Positions 52,747-61,116 of a stretch of 64,000 nt of DNA are shown here, piece by piece (positions within the stretch are counted from its first letter, which is position 1; the number at the start of each line of letters is the position of its first letter). The position numbers were made by a program, and so were the translations under genes. The DNA is taken from contig NZ_CP085211.1 in assembly GCF_044797955.1 (NCBI RefSeq), positions 2,232,001-2,296,000 of the forward strand. The letters are read 5' to 3'. The notes under the pieces were generated by a model. The model had not been told where the DNA came from. It ran no database searches and saw nothing but the letters and a program-made list of their open reading frames with translations. This DNA is from Idiomarina seosinensis_A (lineage in GTDB: Bacteria; Pseudomonadota; Gammaproteobacteria; Enterobacterales; Alteromonadaceae).

Positions 52747-53250
52747 TCAATAGCGTATGGTAAGGGTAGTGCCTTTTTGGGTTAACTCAAACTGTTTTAG
52801 GGCGCTCATGCCCAGCAGAATGACATCTCCCTCCATGCCGGGAGTAATAGACGCCGGCACATTATTGAGTTGAATGCCCCCCAGTTGCAGCCGGTCGATT
52901 ACCGTGCGGTAAGTGATGGTTCGGCCGTTTGCGGTTTGAGACATACCCTGGCGGCCTTTCGGCAAACCTAAGCGCCTGGCCAGTCCTGCGGGTACCGCAA
53001 CAACTGTGGCTCCGGTATCCAGTAAAAATGTTACCGGCTGACCGTTTATTTTACCCTCGGTAACGTAATGGCCCATCCGGTTTTGTTCCAGCTCGACGAC
53101 TAAGCGATTACCAACCTGTTGGGTTTCGATATTTTGGTTTGGATTAAACTGCTGCTCTAATTTGTCCTGAAAAAGCCATACCAGCATTGCCAGAGCCAGG
53201 CCCCAGGCAATAAACACAAATGGCCTGCCAAAACCACTACGAGTCGCCAT
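52747..53250 (-). CDS. Retropepsin-like aspartyl protease (TIGR02281 type)
   Basis: A 167-residue protein with one N-terminal transmembrane helix (about 10-27) and a periplasmic clan AA aspartyl protease domain. The catalytic motif is FLLDTGATVVAVP (Asp78-Thr-Gly-Ala), followed by a YRTVIDRLQLGGIQLNNVPA loop and the second family motif VILLGMSALKQFEL. As in retroviral enzymes it should work as a dimer. The natural substrate is unknown. It overlaps the upstream OsmC gene by 14 bp and precedes the Gln/Met-rich gene by 16 bp. Confidence 0.87.
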   Translation of the reverse strand: MATRSGFGRPFVFIAWGLALAMLVWLFQDKLEQQFNPNQNIETQQVGNRLVVELEQNRMGHYVTEGKINGQPVTFLLDTGATVVAVPAGLARRLGLPKGRQGMSQTANGRTITYRTVIDRLQLGGIQLNNVPASITPGMEGDVILLGMSALKQFELTQKGTTLTIRY

Positions 53251-53686
53251 GCTTTAACCGGGTATTATTGAGGTCATAGACATCAACATTAACGTTAACG
53301 CCGCTGCGGACACTTTGCGTCACCACACAAAAGTCCTCAAAAGCATCCAGGGCCGTCTGCAGTTGATCAAAACAGTCTTGTTCTTTGCCCAAATAAAGTT
53401 TTACGTCTATTTCAGTAACCCGCCAGCGGCCTTCAACACGTTCCACCTGACCTTCGACATCGGCTGTCACTTTACCCGGTTCGTTATCGTATTTTCGTAA
53501 CGCAAACAACAGACTTGCTGCCAGGCAGTTAGCTACCGAGGCCGCTAACATGCGCGAGGGGTTGGGTCCTTCGCCCCCGCCCAGGGGTTTGGCTTCGTCA
53601 GTAATAAGCTCGCCAAAGCCACCGAAGTCGATGGTAAACTTATAATCATTTATCAGTTCCAGGCTTAAATTAAAGCGATTTTCCAT
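53237..53686 (-). CDS. OsmC family protein
   Basis: A 149-residue OsmC/Ohr-superfamily protein distinct from the YhfA-type at 36728-37147. One conserved Cys is in AASVANCLAASLLFALRK and the other in FCVVTQSVRSGV. The segment GGEGPNPSRMLAASVANC is a clear family signature. A thiol-peroxidase role is possible. It follows hemH by 20 bp and overlaps the protease gene by 14 bp. Confidence 0.88.
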   Translation of the reverse strand: MENRFNLSLELINDYKFTIDFGGFGELITDEAKPLGGGEGPNPSRMLAASVANCLAASLLFALRKYDNEPGKVTADVEGQVERVEGRWRVTEIDVKLYLGKEQDCFDQLQTALDAFEDFCVVTQSVRSGVNVNVDVYDLNNTRLKHGDS

Positions 53687-53706
53687 AATGTACCTCCGCT
53701 ACAATT

Positions 53707-54816
53707 CTAATCCTTTGCATAGGGCAACTTCTGATTTTTTACCTTATCCGCGTTTGCCTGACGCGTTGCCAGTTGCTCGCTTTGATCTTTTGCAACACTC
53801 CAGCCCTGCAGGTTTTCATCAATCAGGCTAACCAGTGCCTCAACGTGCTTAGGCTCGGCATTAAGGGCGCTAATGTACTCATAGCGCTCACCGCCATTTT
53901 CGATAAAGTATTCGCGATTTTCCTCGCCGATTTCTTCAATAGTTTCCAGACAGTCTGAGGAGAAGCCCGGGCAGAACACCTGTATCGATTTAACCCCTTT
54001 GCCGGGTAAACTTTTAAGCGTTTCATCGGTGTAGGGCTGCAGCCATTCTTCCCGGCCAAAACGAGACTGAAAAGTCGTTAAATACTCACTGTCAGTTAAG
54101 CCCAAACGCTCGGCCAGTAATCGCGAGGTTTTATGGCACTCACAGTGATAAGGGTCGCCGTTTTTAAGGTAACGCAGAGGCACCCCGTGATACGAGAAAA
54201 TCAGTTTATCGGCGCGCTCATGTTCCTTCCAGTGTCGCTCAATCCGCTCTGCCGCTGCTTCGATAAAGGGTTCATAGTCATGATAGTGAGTTATAAAGCG
54301 TAAGTCAGGCATCCAACGGCGTTTAGTCAGACCTTCTGACAGCTTGTCAAACGTCGATGCTACGGTCGACGCAGAATATTGTGGATATAAGGGCAACACT
54401 AACAGCTTACGGACACCCGCCTGCATCATATTATCGACCACGGTATTGATGGCCGGGTTGCCGTAGCGCATAGCAAAGTCGACTATTACATGTTCACCAT
54501 AGCGCTGCTGCAACTGCTCTCTAATCGCATTAGTCTGATCCTGAGTATGGTAAAGCAGGGGCGAGCCGCGCTCGGTCCAGACCGTCTCGTAGGCTTCAGC
54601 TGACCGCTTAGGGCGAATCCGCAAAATAATACCGTTAAGAATCATATACCATAGTAAACGCGGTACTTCGACCACACGTGGATCCGATAAAAACTCTTTT
54701 AAATAGGGCTTTAAAGCTCCCTTGGTTGGTGCTTCCGGAGTGCCGAGATTGGTCAATAGGATACCAATTTTATCAGCCTGCTGGTGCGAAAAACTCGGAC
54801 TACCACGATATTTCAT
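53707..54816 (-). CDS. hemH: Ferrochelatase
   Basis: Inserts ferrous iron into protoporphyrin IX, the last step of haem synthesis. The ATG at 54816 has an AGGAAG site 8 bases upstream and gives 369 residues. ILLTNLGTPEAPTKGALKPYL opens the domain; FSYHGVPLRYLKNGDPYHCECHKTSRLL carries the metal-site His and conserved Cys; FCPGFSSDCLETIEEIGEENRE gives the second active-site Glu. It heads the five-gene run hemH, osmC-like, protease, Gln/Met protein, yaiI. Confidence 0.97.
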   Translation of the reverse strand: MKYRGSPSFSHQQADKIGILLTNLGTPEAPTKGALKPYLKEFLSDPRVVEVPRLLWYMILNGIILRIRPKRSAEAYETVWTERGSPLLYHTQDQTNAIREQLQQRYGEHVIVDFAMRYGNPAINTVVDNMMQAGVRKLLVLPLYPQYSASTVASTFDKLSEGLTKRRWMPDLRFITHYHDYEPFIEAAAERIERHWKEHERADKLIFSYHGVPLRYLKNGDPYHCECHKTSRLLAERLGLTDSEYLTTFQSRFGREEWLQPYTDETLKSLPGKGVKSIQVFCPGFSSDCLETIEEIGEENREYFIENGGERYEYISALNAEPKHVEALVSLIDENLQGWSVAKDQSEQLATRQANADKVKNQKLPYAKD

Positions 54817-54940
54817 AAAATTAACTTCCTTAAATAAATAACCTAAGCCAAGCATACGTCATTTTTAAACACTTCGATCCCCTAATGCAAAGCTTTCGGG
54901 TTACACTAGCAACGATTGTAGCCATCGATATGTTAGTCGC

Positions 54941-55546
54941 GTGAGTAAACAAGCAAATTTCCAACCAGACAGTAAATCAGCCCAAAAGTGGCTGGAGCGA
55001 CTGCTCCAGTCGCCGAATGCGCTTATCATACTGTTTTTCATGTCAGCTCTGGAGGCCACTATTGTTCCGATCCCTCTCGAACTGGTTTTGATTCCCTACA
55101 TGATTATCGAACAAAAACGCATCTGGACTATCGCCTCCGTGGCCTTAGCCGGTTGCTTATTCGGTGCCGCCATCGGTTATTACATCGGCTTCGCCTTATT
55201 TGACTCGGTCGGTCAGTGGTTTATTGATTACCTGTCACTACAACAATACTATGATAGCTTTCAGCAAACCCTCAAAGACGATGGTTTTATCGCTGTTTTT
55301 TTAGTGGGTTTGACCCCTGTGCCGTTTCAGACCGCAATGCTGGCTGCAGGCGCAGCGGGCTTTTCTTTCACTGTGTTCCTGCTTGCGGCCGGTTTGTCCC
55401 GTGGTATCCGTTATTACGGACTTGCCGCACTCGCGCTATGGTTAGGCCCCTATGCGCAAAGCTGGTGGCAAAAAAACGCTTCGCGGCTGGGCTGGAGTGT
55501 TATCGGGCTGGTTTTATTGGCTTTTTTGGTGTTTCATTTCACTTAG
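54941..55546 (+). CDS. VTT-domain (DedA/YqaA-like) membrane protein
   Basis: A 201-residue membrane protein of the VTT/DedA superfamily, members of which move or flip lipids across the inner membrane. It starts with GTG. The re-entrant pattern EATIVPIPLELVLIPYMI and the second LVGLTPVPFQTAMLAAGAAG with its Pro-rich loop are recognisable; about four or five transmembrane helices follow. It resembles YqaA more than the larger DedA. It is 12 bp ahead of the CNNM-type gene and probably cotranscribed. Confidence 0.8.
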   Translation: MSKQANFQPDSKSAQKWLERLLQSPNALIILFFMSALEATIVPIPLELVLIPYMIIEQKRIWTIASVALAGCLFGAAIGYYIGFALFDSVGQWFIDYLSLQQYYDSFQQTLKDDGFIAVFLVGLTPVPFQTAMLAAGAAGFSFTVFLLAAGLSRGIRYYGLAALALWLGPYAQSWWQKNASRLGWSVIGLVLLAFLVFHFT

Positions 55547-55558
55547 GGTGAAGAATAT

Positions 55559-56575
55559 ATGTTTTTATTAATCATCTTTGCACTGCTGGCTGTGGGGGTA
55601 TCGTTTATTTGCTCGATCCTTGAAGCCGCCCTGTTATCTATCACCCCCAGTTATATTGCCCAGCTTCAGGAAAAAAAGCCGCAACTGCATCAGCAGCTGA
55701 TCGCATTAAAGCAGAATATCGATCAACCATTAGCTGCCATACTAACACTGAATACCGTCGCTCATACGGCAGGAGCTGCCGGTGTCGGAGCACAGGTTGC
55801 CGTGGTTTTTGGTGACGGCTACCTGGGTATTGCCAGCGCGGTGATGACACTATTGATTTTAATTTTGTCAGAAATTATCCCCAAAACCATTGGCGCTAAG
55901 TTTTGGCGCCCTCTGGCACCGGTTCTGGCGCCTACCTTAAGAGTCATGATCGCTGCCTTACGGCCCTTTATCTGGTTATCCGACCAAATCACCCGTCGTA
56001 TCGGCGCCAACGAGCCCGATATTGATGTGCGCTCAGAGATTAAAGCTATGGCCAGCATGGGCCTTGCCCAGACCGCTCTTGATAAAGATGAGCACAGAGT
56101 TATTTATAACATCCTCGATTTGCACGATATCCGGGTTAAAGATGTAATGACGCCACGTACCGTTTGCGAAGCAATTAACCCGGATATGACCCTGGCGGAA
56201 TTTACCGAAAAAGCCCGCAGCCTGCCTTTTTCACGGTTTCCGATTATTGATGCAGACGAGGAACCACTTGGTTTACTGTTTCGCAGTGACGCCCTTAATG
56301 CTGAGTTACACCAGCCCGTTGTAGATTTGGCCCGGCCCGTTGAAATCGTCACAGAAACCGTCAGCATTGAAAACTTAATGGCTTATTTATTAAGAGAACG
56401 ACAACATCTTTGTCTGGTCTATGACGAGCACGGCAGCTGGCTGGGCTTAATCACCCTGGAGGATATTATTGAAACCATTCTAGGGACCCCTATTATGGAC
56501 GAAACCGATAACGTCCCAAGCCTAAGACGCTACGCCAGGCAGCGCTGGGATAAGCGCCTGAAGAGCGACCCATAA
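55559..56575 (+). CDS. CNNM/CorB-type transporter with DUF21 and CBS domains
   Basis: A 338-residue protein with an N-terminal DUF21/CNNM membrane domain (1 to about 145, with EAALLSITPSYIAQL and LILILSEIIPKTIGAKFW) and two CBS domains (about 190-330, from VKDVMTPRTV to LEDIIETILG). The family is linked to magnesium or sodium-driven magnesium export. The C-terminal CorC_HlyC domain found in many relatives is missing. Its final 54 bp overlap the end of the convergent TSUP gene. Confidence 0.87.
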   Translation: MFLLIIFALLAVGVSFICSILEAALLSITPSYIAQLQEKKPQLHQQLIALKQNIDQPLAAILTLNTVAHTAGAAGVGAQVAVVFGDGYLGIASAVMTLLILILSEIIPKTIGAKFWRPLAPVLAPTLRVMIAALRPFIWLSDQITRRIGANEPDIDVRSEIKAMASMGLAQTALDKDEHRVIYNILDLHDIRVKDVMTPRTVCEAINPDMTLAEFTEKARSLPFSRFPIIDADEEPLGLLFRSDALNAELHQPVVDLARPVEIVTETVSIENLMAYLLRERQHLCLVYDEHGSWLGLITLEDIIETILGTPIMDETDNVPSLRRYARQRWDKRLKSDP

Positions 56576-57283
56576 CAGGCGCACGGCTAACAAAGTAATA
56601 ATCCACTTAAACGCCTGGTTAAATCGCTGATTACTTATGCGTTTTAACCAGTGCAGCCCGACATAAGTTCCCAGTAAGCCGGCCCCGGTCATCGCCCCAA
56701 TCAACAGCAGCCAGTCCTGAAAGGCAAATCCGGCCAGCCCAAACACCAGGGCTTTGGGCGCATGTTGCATACTCATAGTTGCCGCGAAAGTGGCAACCGT
56801 TGTCATGCGGTTGGCAAAACGCGCTTTAATAAACGCTGCAACGACGGGACCCGAGGCACCCACAAACAGCGAGATAAATCCCGTTATTAATCCGCCCATA
56901 GCCAGTCCTGAGCGGCCCAGGACCACTCGCGGTAATGCAGGCCCCCAGCTCAGATACAGCAAAAATACTGCAATGCACAGCTGCAGTATCTGCGGCGGTA
57001 ATTGCACCAGCAACAGGCTGCCTAAAAAAGTACCCAGCAAGCCAAAAGGTACAAACCAGGCTACTGTCGCCCAGTCGATGTGTTGCCGAGCCAGCGCCGA
57101 GCGGCCTACGTTTGACCCCATTTGTACCAGTCCATGTACCGGGATTACGGCAGCAGCCGGCAGCACCAGCGCCAGCACCGCAATTAGCACAGCGCCGCCG
57201 CCCGCGCCGGCAACCGCACTTAATAATGAGGTTAACGCCGAAAGAGCGATCAACAGCCAAAATAAACCGTCTGCAGCAGTCAT
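56522..57283 (-). CDS. TSUP family (TauE/SafE) anion permease
   Basis: A 253-residue membrane protein with about eight transmembrane helices in two repeats, of the sulfite/organosulfur exporter TSUP family. LTSLLSAVAGAGGGAVLIAVLAL in the first half and FVGASGPVVAAF in the second are the duplicated signature. A GGGAG site precedes the start. Substrate unknown. The last 17 codons overlap the convergent CNNM gene, an unusually long overlap for convergent genes in this window. Confidence 0.87.
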   Translation of the reverse strand: MTAADGLFWLLIALSALTSLLSAVAGAGGGAVLIAVLALVLPAAAVIPVHGLVQMGSNVGRSALARQHIDWATVAWFVPFGLLGTFLGSLLLVQLPPQILQLCIAVFLLYLSWGPALPRVVLGRSGLAMGGLITGFISLFVGASGPVVAAFIKARFANRMTTVATFAATMSMQHAPKALVFGLAGFAFQDWLLLIGAMTGAGLLGTYVGLHWLKRISNQRFNQAFKWIITLLAVRLLWVALQALIPALPGVAS

Positions 57284-57367
57284 TGAGGAAAACTCCCGTT
57301 GCGTTTATAATTCGCGCGATTTTAACGCCCCGGATTTACGTTCCGGACAGCTATAAAGGTAATGATT

Positions 57368-58297
57368 ATGTATATTTGCGCAGCTTTGTATAAGTTTGTC
57401 GAACTCAATGACTTTGAGCAACGTCGTGACGCTATTTATCAAGTGTTGGTCGACAACAACGTTAAGGGCACGCTGCTGCTAGCCCGTGAAGGTATTAACG
57501 GAACTATTTGCGGCACTCGCCAGGGCATAGATCAGGTGTTAGCTTACCTGCGTCAGGACCCACGTCTGGCCGACTTAGAACATAAAGAGTCAACCAGCGA
57601 TACGCAAGCCTTTTATCGTACTAAGGTAAAGCTGAAAAAAGAGATCGTCACCATGGGTATCGACTGGGTCGACCCAAAAAATACTGTTGGCACTTATGTC
57701 GAGCCAGAGCAGTGGAATGACTTAATTGCTGATCCTGAAGTTTTGCTTATCGATACCCGAAACGAGTATGAATACGCGGTCGGTACTTTTGAGGGAGCAG
57801 TAAACCCCAAAACCGATACATTCCGTGAGTTTCCCGCCTATGTACAACAGCACCTGGACCCCAGTAAGCATAAAAAAGTCGCTATGTTTTGCACCGGGGG
57901 CATCCGCTGTGAAAAGTCAACGGCTTACCTGAAAGAGCAAGGGTTCGAGAAGGTCTATCACCTGAAGGGTGGAATTCTTAAATATCTCGAACTGGTTCCT
58001 GAGGATGACAGTCGGTGGCGTGGTGACTGCTTTGTATTTGACCAGCGAGTTACCGTTAAACATGGTCTTGAGCAGGGTGAATATGACCAGTGCTACGCCT
58101 GTCGCATGCCCATTACCGATGCAGAGAAGGAATCTTCGTTGTATCAAAAAGGGGTAAGCTGTCCGCACTGTTATAACACCACTACTGACGAGCAAAAAGC
58201 ACGCTACGCCGAGCGGGAGCGCCAAATACAACTGGCTAAAAAGCGCGGCGAAAAGCATATCCGCGACGGCAAGCAGGAAGAGTTAACAGAAAGTTGA
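57368..58297 (+). CDS. trhO: tRNA uridine(34) hydroxylase TrhO
   Basis: Oxygen-dependent enzyme that makes 5-hydroxyuridine at position 34 of some tRNAs, a precursor of cmo5U. The second of two close ATG codons (57368) fits the AAGG site best, giving 309 residues. It has the N-terminal acylphosphatase-like domain (LLAREGINGTICG), a rhodanese domain with the active-site Cys in FCTGGIRCEKSTAYL, and a C-terminal cysteine-rich CYACRMP/CPHC region. Formerly YceA. It is monocistronic as far as I can see. Confidence 0.95.
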   Translation: MYICAALYKFVELNDFEQRRDAIYQVLVDNNVKGTLLLAREGINGTICGTRQGIDQVLAYLRQDPRLADLEHKESTSDTQAFYRTKVKLKKEIVTMGIDWVDPKNTVGTYVEPEQWNDLIADPEVLLIDTRNEYEYAVGTFEGAVNPKTDTFREFPAYVQQHLDPSKHKKVAMFCTGGIRCEKSTAYLKEQGFEKVYHLKGGILKYLELVPEDDSRWRGDCFVFDQRVTVKHGLEQGEYDQCYACRMPITDAEKESSLYQKGVSCPHCYNTTTDEQKARYAERERQIQLAKKRGEKHIRDGKQEELTES

Positions 58298-58355
58298 TCA
58301 TTACCTAGCGTCAGGCGTATGCTTATTGGACGATGTCATTAGTCTGGAGTTAGGT

Positions 58356-58829
58356 ATGAAACAATTGCAAGTCATTGGGTTAGACGAAAAAAAATCACAG
58401 AACTTAGCGGAAAAGCTAAATCAGCTTTTGGCTAATTACCAGATTTTTTACATGAACGTACGCGGCTTTCACTGGAATATCAAAGGCGAACAGTTCTTCC
58501 AGTTGCATGCAAAGTTCGAAGAAACCTACGATGACCTGCTGCTTAAGGTTGATGAAATTGCTGAGCGGATTCTAACCCTGGGTCAGCGCCCAATGCATGC
58601 GTACTCAAGCTACATTGAGTCCAGTGCAATAGAAGAAGTTAAGGATGTCCATAACGGTCGTGCCTGTGTGGCGAACATTCTTGACAGCTATCAAACAATT
58701 ATCAAGCTGCAGCGGGATATTCAGGATATAGCTGATGAGGCCGGTGATGAAGGCACTTCAGCGCTGATGAGTGACTATATTGCTGAGCAGGAAAAAACCT
58801 CCTGGATGCTGACCTCTTATTTAGGCTAA
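58356..58829 (+). CDS. dps: Dps family DNA-binding ferritin-like protein
   Basis: Forms a 12-subunit shell that oxidises iron with hydrogen peroxide and may bind DNA. It has 157 residues from the ATG at 58356, which follows GGAG by 6 bases. The intersubunit ferroxidase residues are in RGFHWNIKGEQFFQLHAKFEETYDDLLLKVDEIAERI. The N-terminal tail (MKQLQVIGLDEKK) has few positive charges, so strong DNA binding is uncertain. It may be regulated by oxidative stress, but no OxyR site was recognised. Confidence 0.93.
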   Translation: MKQLQVIGLDEKKSQNLAEKLNQLLANYQIFYMNVRGFHWNIKGEQFFQLHAKFEETYDDLLLKVDEIAERILTLGQRPMHAYSSYIESSAIEEVKDVHNGRACVANILDSYQTIIKLQRDIQDIADEAGDEGTSALMSDYIAEQEKTSWMLTSYLG

Positions 58830-58864
58830 GCTAATACCAGAGTGACAAAAGCCAGGAGGCTAAT

Positions 58865-59062
58865 ATGAATAAAATTGTTGGATTAGTGTTAATAATTATC
58901 GGTGCCATTTTACTCTACATGTCTTATGAAGCTTCGCAGTCGTTGGCTTCGGAGGCTTCACAGGTGTTCACCAATGAGCCCACGGATAACACACTTTGGT
59001 ATCTCATTGGCGGGGTAGCAGCCTTCATTATTGGCCTGTACGCCTTGCTGCGGGGACGGTAA
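58865..59062 (+). CDS. DUF3185 family small membrane protein
   Basis: A 65-residue protein with two transmembrane helices (about 4-20 and 45-62) joined by a short loop with repeated Ser, Glu and Ala. It matches the DUF3185 pattern (IVGLVLIIIGAILLYMSYEAS start, IIGLYALLRGR end). An AGGAGG site lies 6 bases upstream of the ATG. It is 35 bp after dps and may be cotranscribed with it. Function unknown. Confidence 0.8.
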   Translation: MNKIVGLVLIIIGAILLYMSYEASQSLASEASQVFTNEPTDNTLWYLIGGVAAFIIGLYALLRGR

Positions 59063-59095
59063 AAAAGTCGATATCCGGGGCTCAGTCCCCGGATA
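59061..59095 (-). terminator. Terminator of the thiamine operon, containing the MFS stop codon
   Basis: TATCCGGGG (59072-59080) and CCCCGGATA (59087-59095) form a perfect 9-bp stem with a 6-base loop. On the minus strand it is followed by TCGAC and a run of T (59061-59066). The MFS stop codon at 59082-59084 falls in the loop and the last MFS codons form one arm, so coding sequence and terminator overlap. Confidence 0.65.
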
Positions 59096-60398
59096 CGTTA
59101 GGTAAGACCAGCGAAGAAACAAAAGCCAGTAAACCGATGGCGACCAGAAACCAAAGCACTGCCGCAGCACCGTAAGCGGCATCAAGCCACCCCAGTAAAA
59201 TACCTGCCAGCAACACCACACCCATTACGGTATTAGACACGGCTGTTAGTTGTGCCCGGTTGTCCTGGTCGGCCATGTCCACCAGGTAAGTTTTCCGGCC
59301 AACGCGCGCCCCATGATGGGCCACTGCCGATGTAAATAATAGCAGCGCCGCTATCCACTCCACAGAGAACAAGCCGGGCTGCCAATAAAATATGGCTAAA
59401 GTTGCCAGCATCACCAAAGTCGACATGACCGAAGCCGCGGCCATCACCCGGTGACTTGCCGTATCCGACCAGCGCCCCCAAAATCGACCGGCAAGCAAAC
59501 CGGCTAAACCGCTGGCCAATAGCAAACTACCCAGGCCAGTGAGTTCGCTCTCTCCCTGCCGTTGGATCATAACCACGATATAAGGAATCGCGAAAGCTGC
59601 GGCAACCAGCAGCGCACGGGTCAAAACAAAGTGACCAAACTGGCCATTACGCCATAATATAGCAATCGACTTTAACGCTTCAGTGACCGCATTGCCGCCG
59701 CCTGACGTTGCCCCTGAAACTTCCGGAATACCGGCATACAACAGCGCGGCAGCGGTCCAAAGGATGACGCCTGCCCCCAATAACAAAAGAAACAGCCAGT
59801 TATCGGCTTCTAACGGCGGACTGTAGATGATGACTAAGGCAGTCAGTAAGGTTAATAACCCTGCCGATGCTGCTGCAACGCCGGATAGTTTGCCACGCTT
59901 CGTTTTAGAAACGGTTTTTCCGGTAACATCTTTATTGGCCACAGAGCAGATCCCACGCGATAACGAAAATACCGCTAACAGGATAACCACACCCCAACCC
60001 AGTGCCGCGCCAGTCAGTGTTGCCACCACCACTACCATTAAAGCCAGTGCTATTGCCTGGCCAAAGCTACCAGCCACCCAAAACCATTTCCTTACCGGCT
60101 GTTCACGCAGCTTTTGTGCCACAAACAGCTGCGGTAATAGCGCAAGCGACTCGCGCAAAGGTACCAGCGCGCTGATAAAGACCGCTGGGGCGCCCAGAGC
60201 ACTCAGCATCCAGGGCAGTACCAGGCGAGCACTGACCAGCGAATCACCCAGTTTAGTCAGAGTTAGCGATAACAGCATGAGCACGAAGGAACGTGGTTGA
60301 TGGTTGCAGGCAGATTCGGGAATGTCTTTACAAACCCTGGCATCTTCGTCTTCGGCCAGGTAACCGTAAACCTTGTCCGTTACACCTTTTTCACTCAT
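59082..60398 (-). CDS. MFS transporter in the TPP-riboswitch operon
   Basis: A 438-residue major facilitator protein with 12 predicted helices. I start at the ATG at 60398 (MSEKGVTDK), which overlaps the end of the kinase gene by 8 bp and signals translational coupling; an upstream in-frame ATG would overlap it by 80 bp. Before helix 1 is a conserved-looking cytosolic stretch with two Cys (RVCKDIPESACNHQPRSF). The first-helix segment LTLTKLGDSLVSARLVLPWML is characteristic. It is the last gene of the thiamine operon, so a role in moving thiamine, a precursor or a derivative is plausible but unproven. Confidence 0.8.
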   Translation of the reverse strand: MSEKGVTDKVYGYLAEDEDARVCKDIPESACNHQPRSFVLMLLSLTLTKLGDSLVSARLVLPWMLSALGAPAVFISALVPLRESLALLPQLFVAQKLREQPVRKWFWVAGSFGQAIALALMVVVVATLTGAALGWGVVILLAVFSLSRGICSVANKDVTGKTVSKTKRGKLSGVAAASAGLLTLLTALVIIYSPPLEADNWLFLLLLGAGVILWTAAALLYAGIPEVSGATSGGGNAVTEALKSIAILWRNGQFGHFVLTRALLVAAAFAIPYIVVMIQRQGESELTGLGSLLLASGLAGLLAGRFWGRWSDTASHRVMAAASVMSTLVMLATLAIFYWQPGLFSVEWIAALLLFTSAVAHHGARVGRKTYLVDMADQDNRAQLTAVSNTVMGVVLLAGILLGWLDAAYGAAAVLWFLVAIGLLAFVSSLVLPNVSGD

Positions 60399-61116
60399 GA
60401 GAAACTTCCTGTTGTAAAAGCTGTTGCCACTGGCGGTTAATCCATCGGATAAAAAATCGGTTAAGTTCAAACCGCTGCTTATCGAAGACCAGCCCTGTCT
60501 CGGCAGAATAATACCAGCATAATGCTTCTACACTACTTTCATCAAGTTGGTTAATCTCGGCGGCACTGGCGATATCCGTCAATGGATCCCCCCACCCGGC
60601 ATACTCCCAGTCAATAATGCGGATAGTGTCTTGTACTATGATGTGCCCGAACGATAAATCAAAATGGCACAACACCGGCTGCTCCGTTGTTTTTAAGTCA
60701 TTGCGAAAACAAGCCAGCTGAAGCTGCTCTTTAGCACCTAAACGTGCCACATACTTTGCTAGCTTTTGCCAAAGATCTGTCCCTTGCCAGGCCGGTTGCT
60801 GACGGTGGATTAGGGCCAGCGCGCGGGCCGTGTAGCGCAATTTTTTTTCATGTGAATAGCTTATGTCAGCCAGTGAGTTTCCGCTGATATACTGCTGTAA
60901 AACCCAGCGCCCGGGATCTAGCGCAATGACCTCAGGGGCCAGCCCTGCCTGCGCTAACAAGCTTTGTAAGCAGTACTCGTCGTTGCGATCCAGGCCCAGG
61001 GCGTCTGAATGCCTTAACCACTTAAAAATATACGATTGGTGCTGCCCTTTCAGTAGCAGTACGTCATTGGCAAGCCCGGAGGCTAACGGGATAACTTCTA
61101 ACGGTTTTTCTATCAT
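60391..61116 (-). CDS. APH-fold putative thiamine kinase
   Basis: A 241-residue protein of the aminoglycoside phosphotransferase/choline kinase fold, similar in size and layout to ThiK (YcfN), which phosphorylates thiamine to thiamine monophosphate. The catalytic loop reads CHFDLSFGHIIV: His151 and Asp153 are in place but the Mg-binding Asn expected at 158 is His. The following IDWEYAGWGDPLTDIA (Asp169 in the DFG-equivalent position) matches ThiK well. It overlaps pnuT by 4 bp (ATGA) and the MFS gene by 8 bp. Location behind a TPP riboswitch supports the substrate; choline kinase-like activity is the alternative. Confidence 0.75.
   Translation of the reverse strand: MIEKPLEVIPLASGLANDVLLLKGQHQSYIFKWLRHSDALGLDRNDEYCLQSLLAQAGLAPEVIALDPGRWVLQQYISGNSLADISYSHEKKLRYTARALALIHRQQPAWQGTDLWQKLAKYVARLGAKEQLQLACFRNDLKTTEQPVLCHFDLSFGHIIVQDTIRIIDWEYAGWGDPLTDIASAAEINQLDESSVEALCWYYSAETGLVFDKQRFELNRFFIRWINRQWQQLLQQEVSHE

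Noticed and set aside
56754..57356. 200-codon open frame on the plus strand opposite the TSUP gene
   Set aside because: The TSUP frame has membrane helices and family signatures; the antisense product is a low-complexity Pro/Thr/Ala-rich shadow.
59827..60300. 157-codon plus-strand frame opposite the MFS gene
   Set aside because: Antisense to a clear transporter; low complexity, no start signal.
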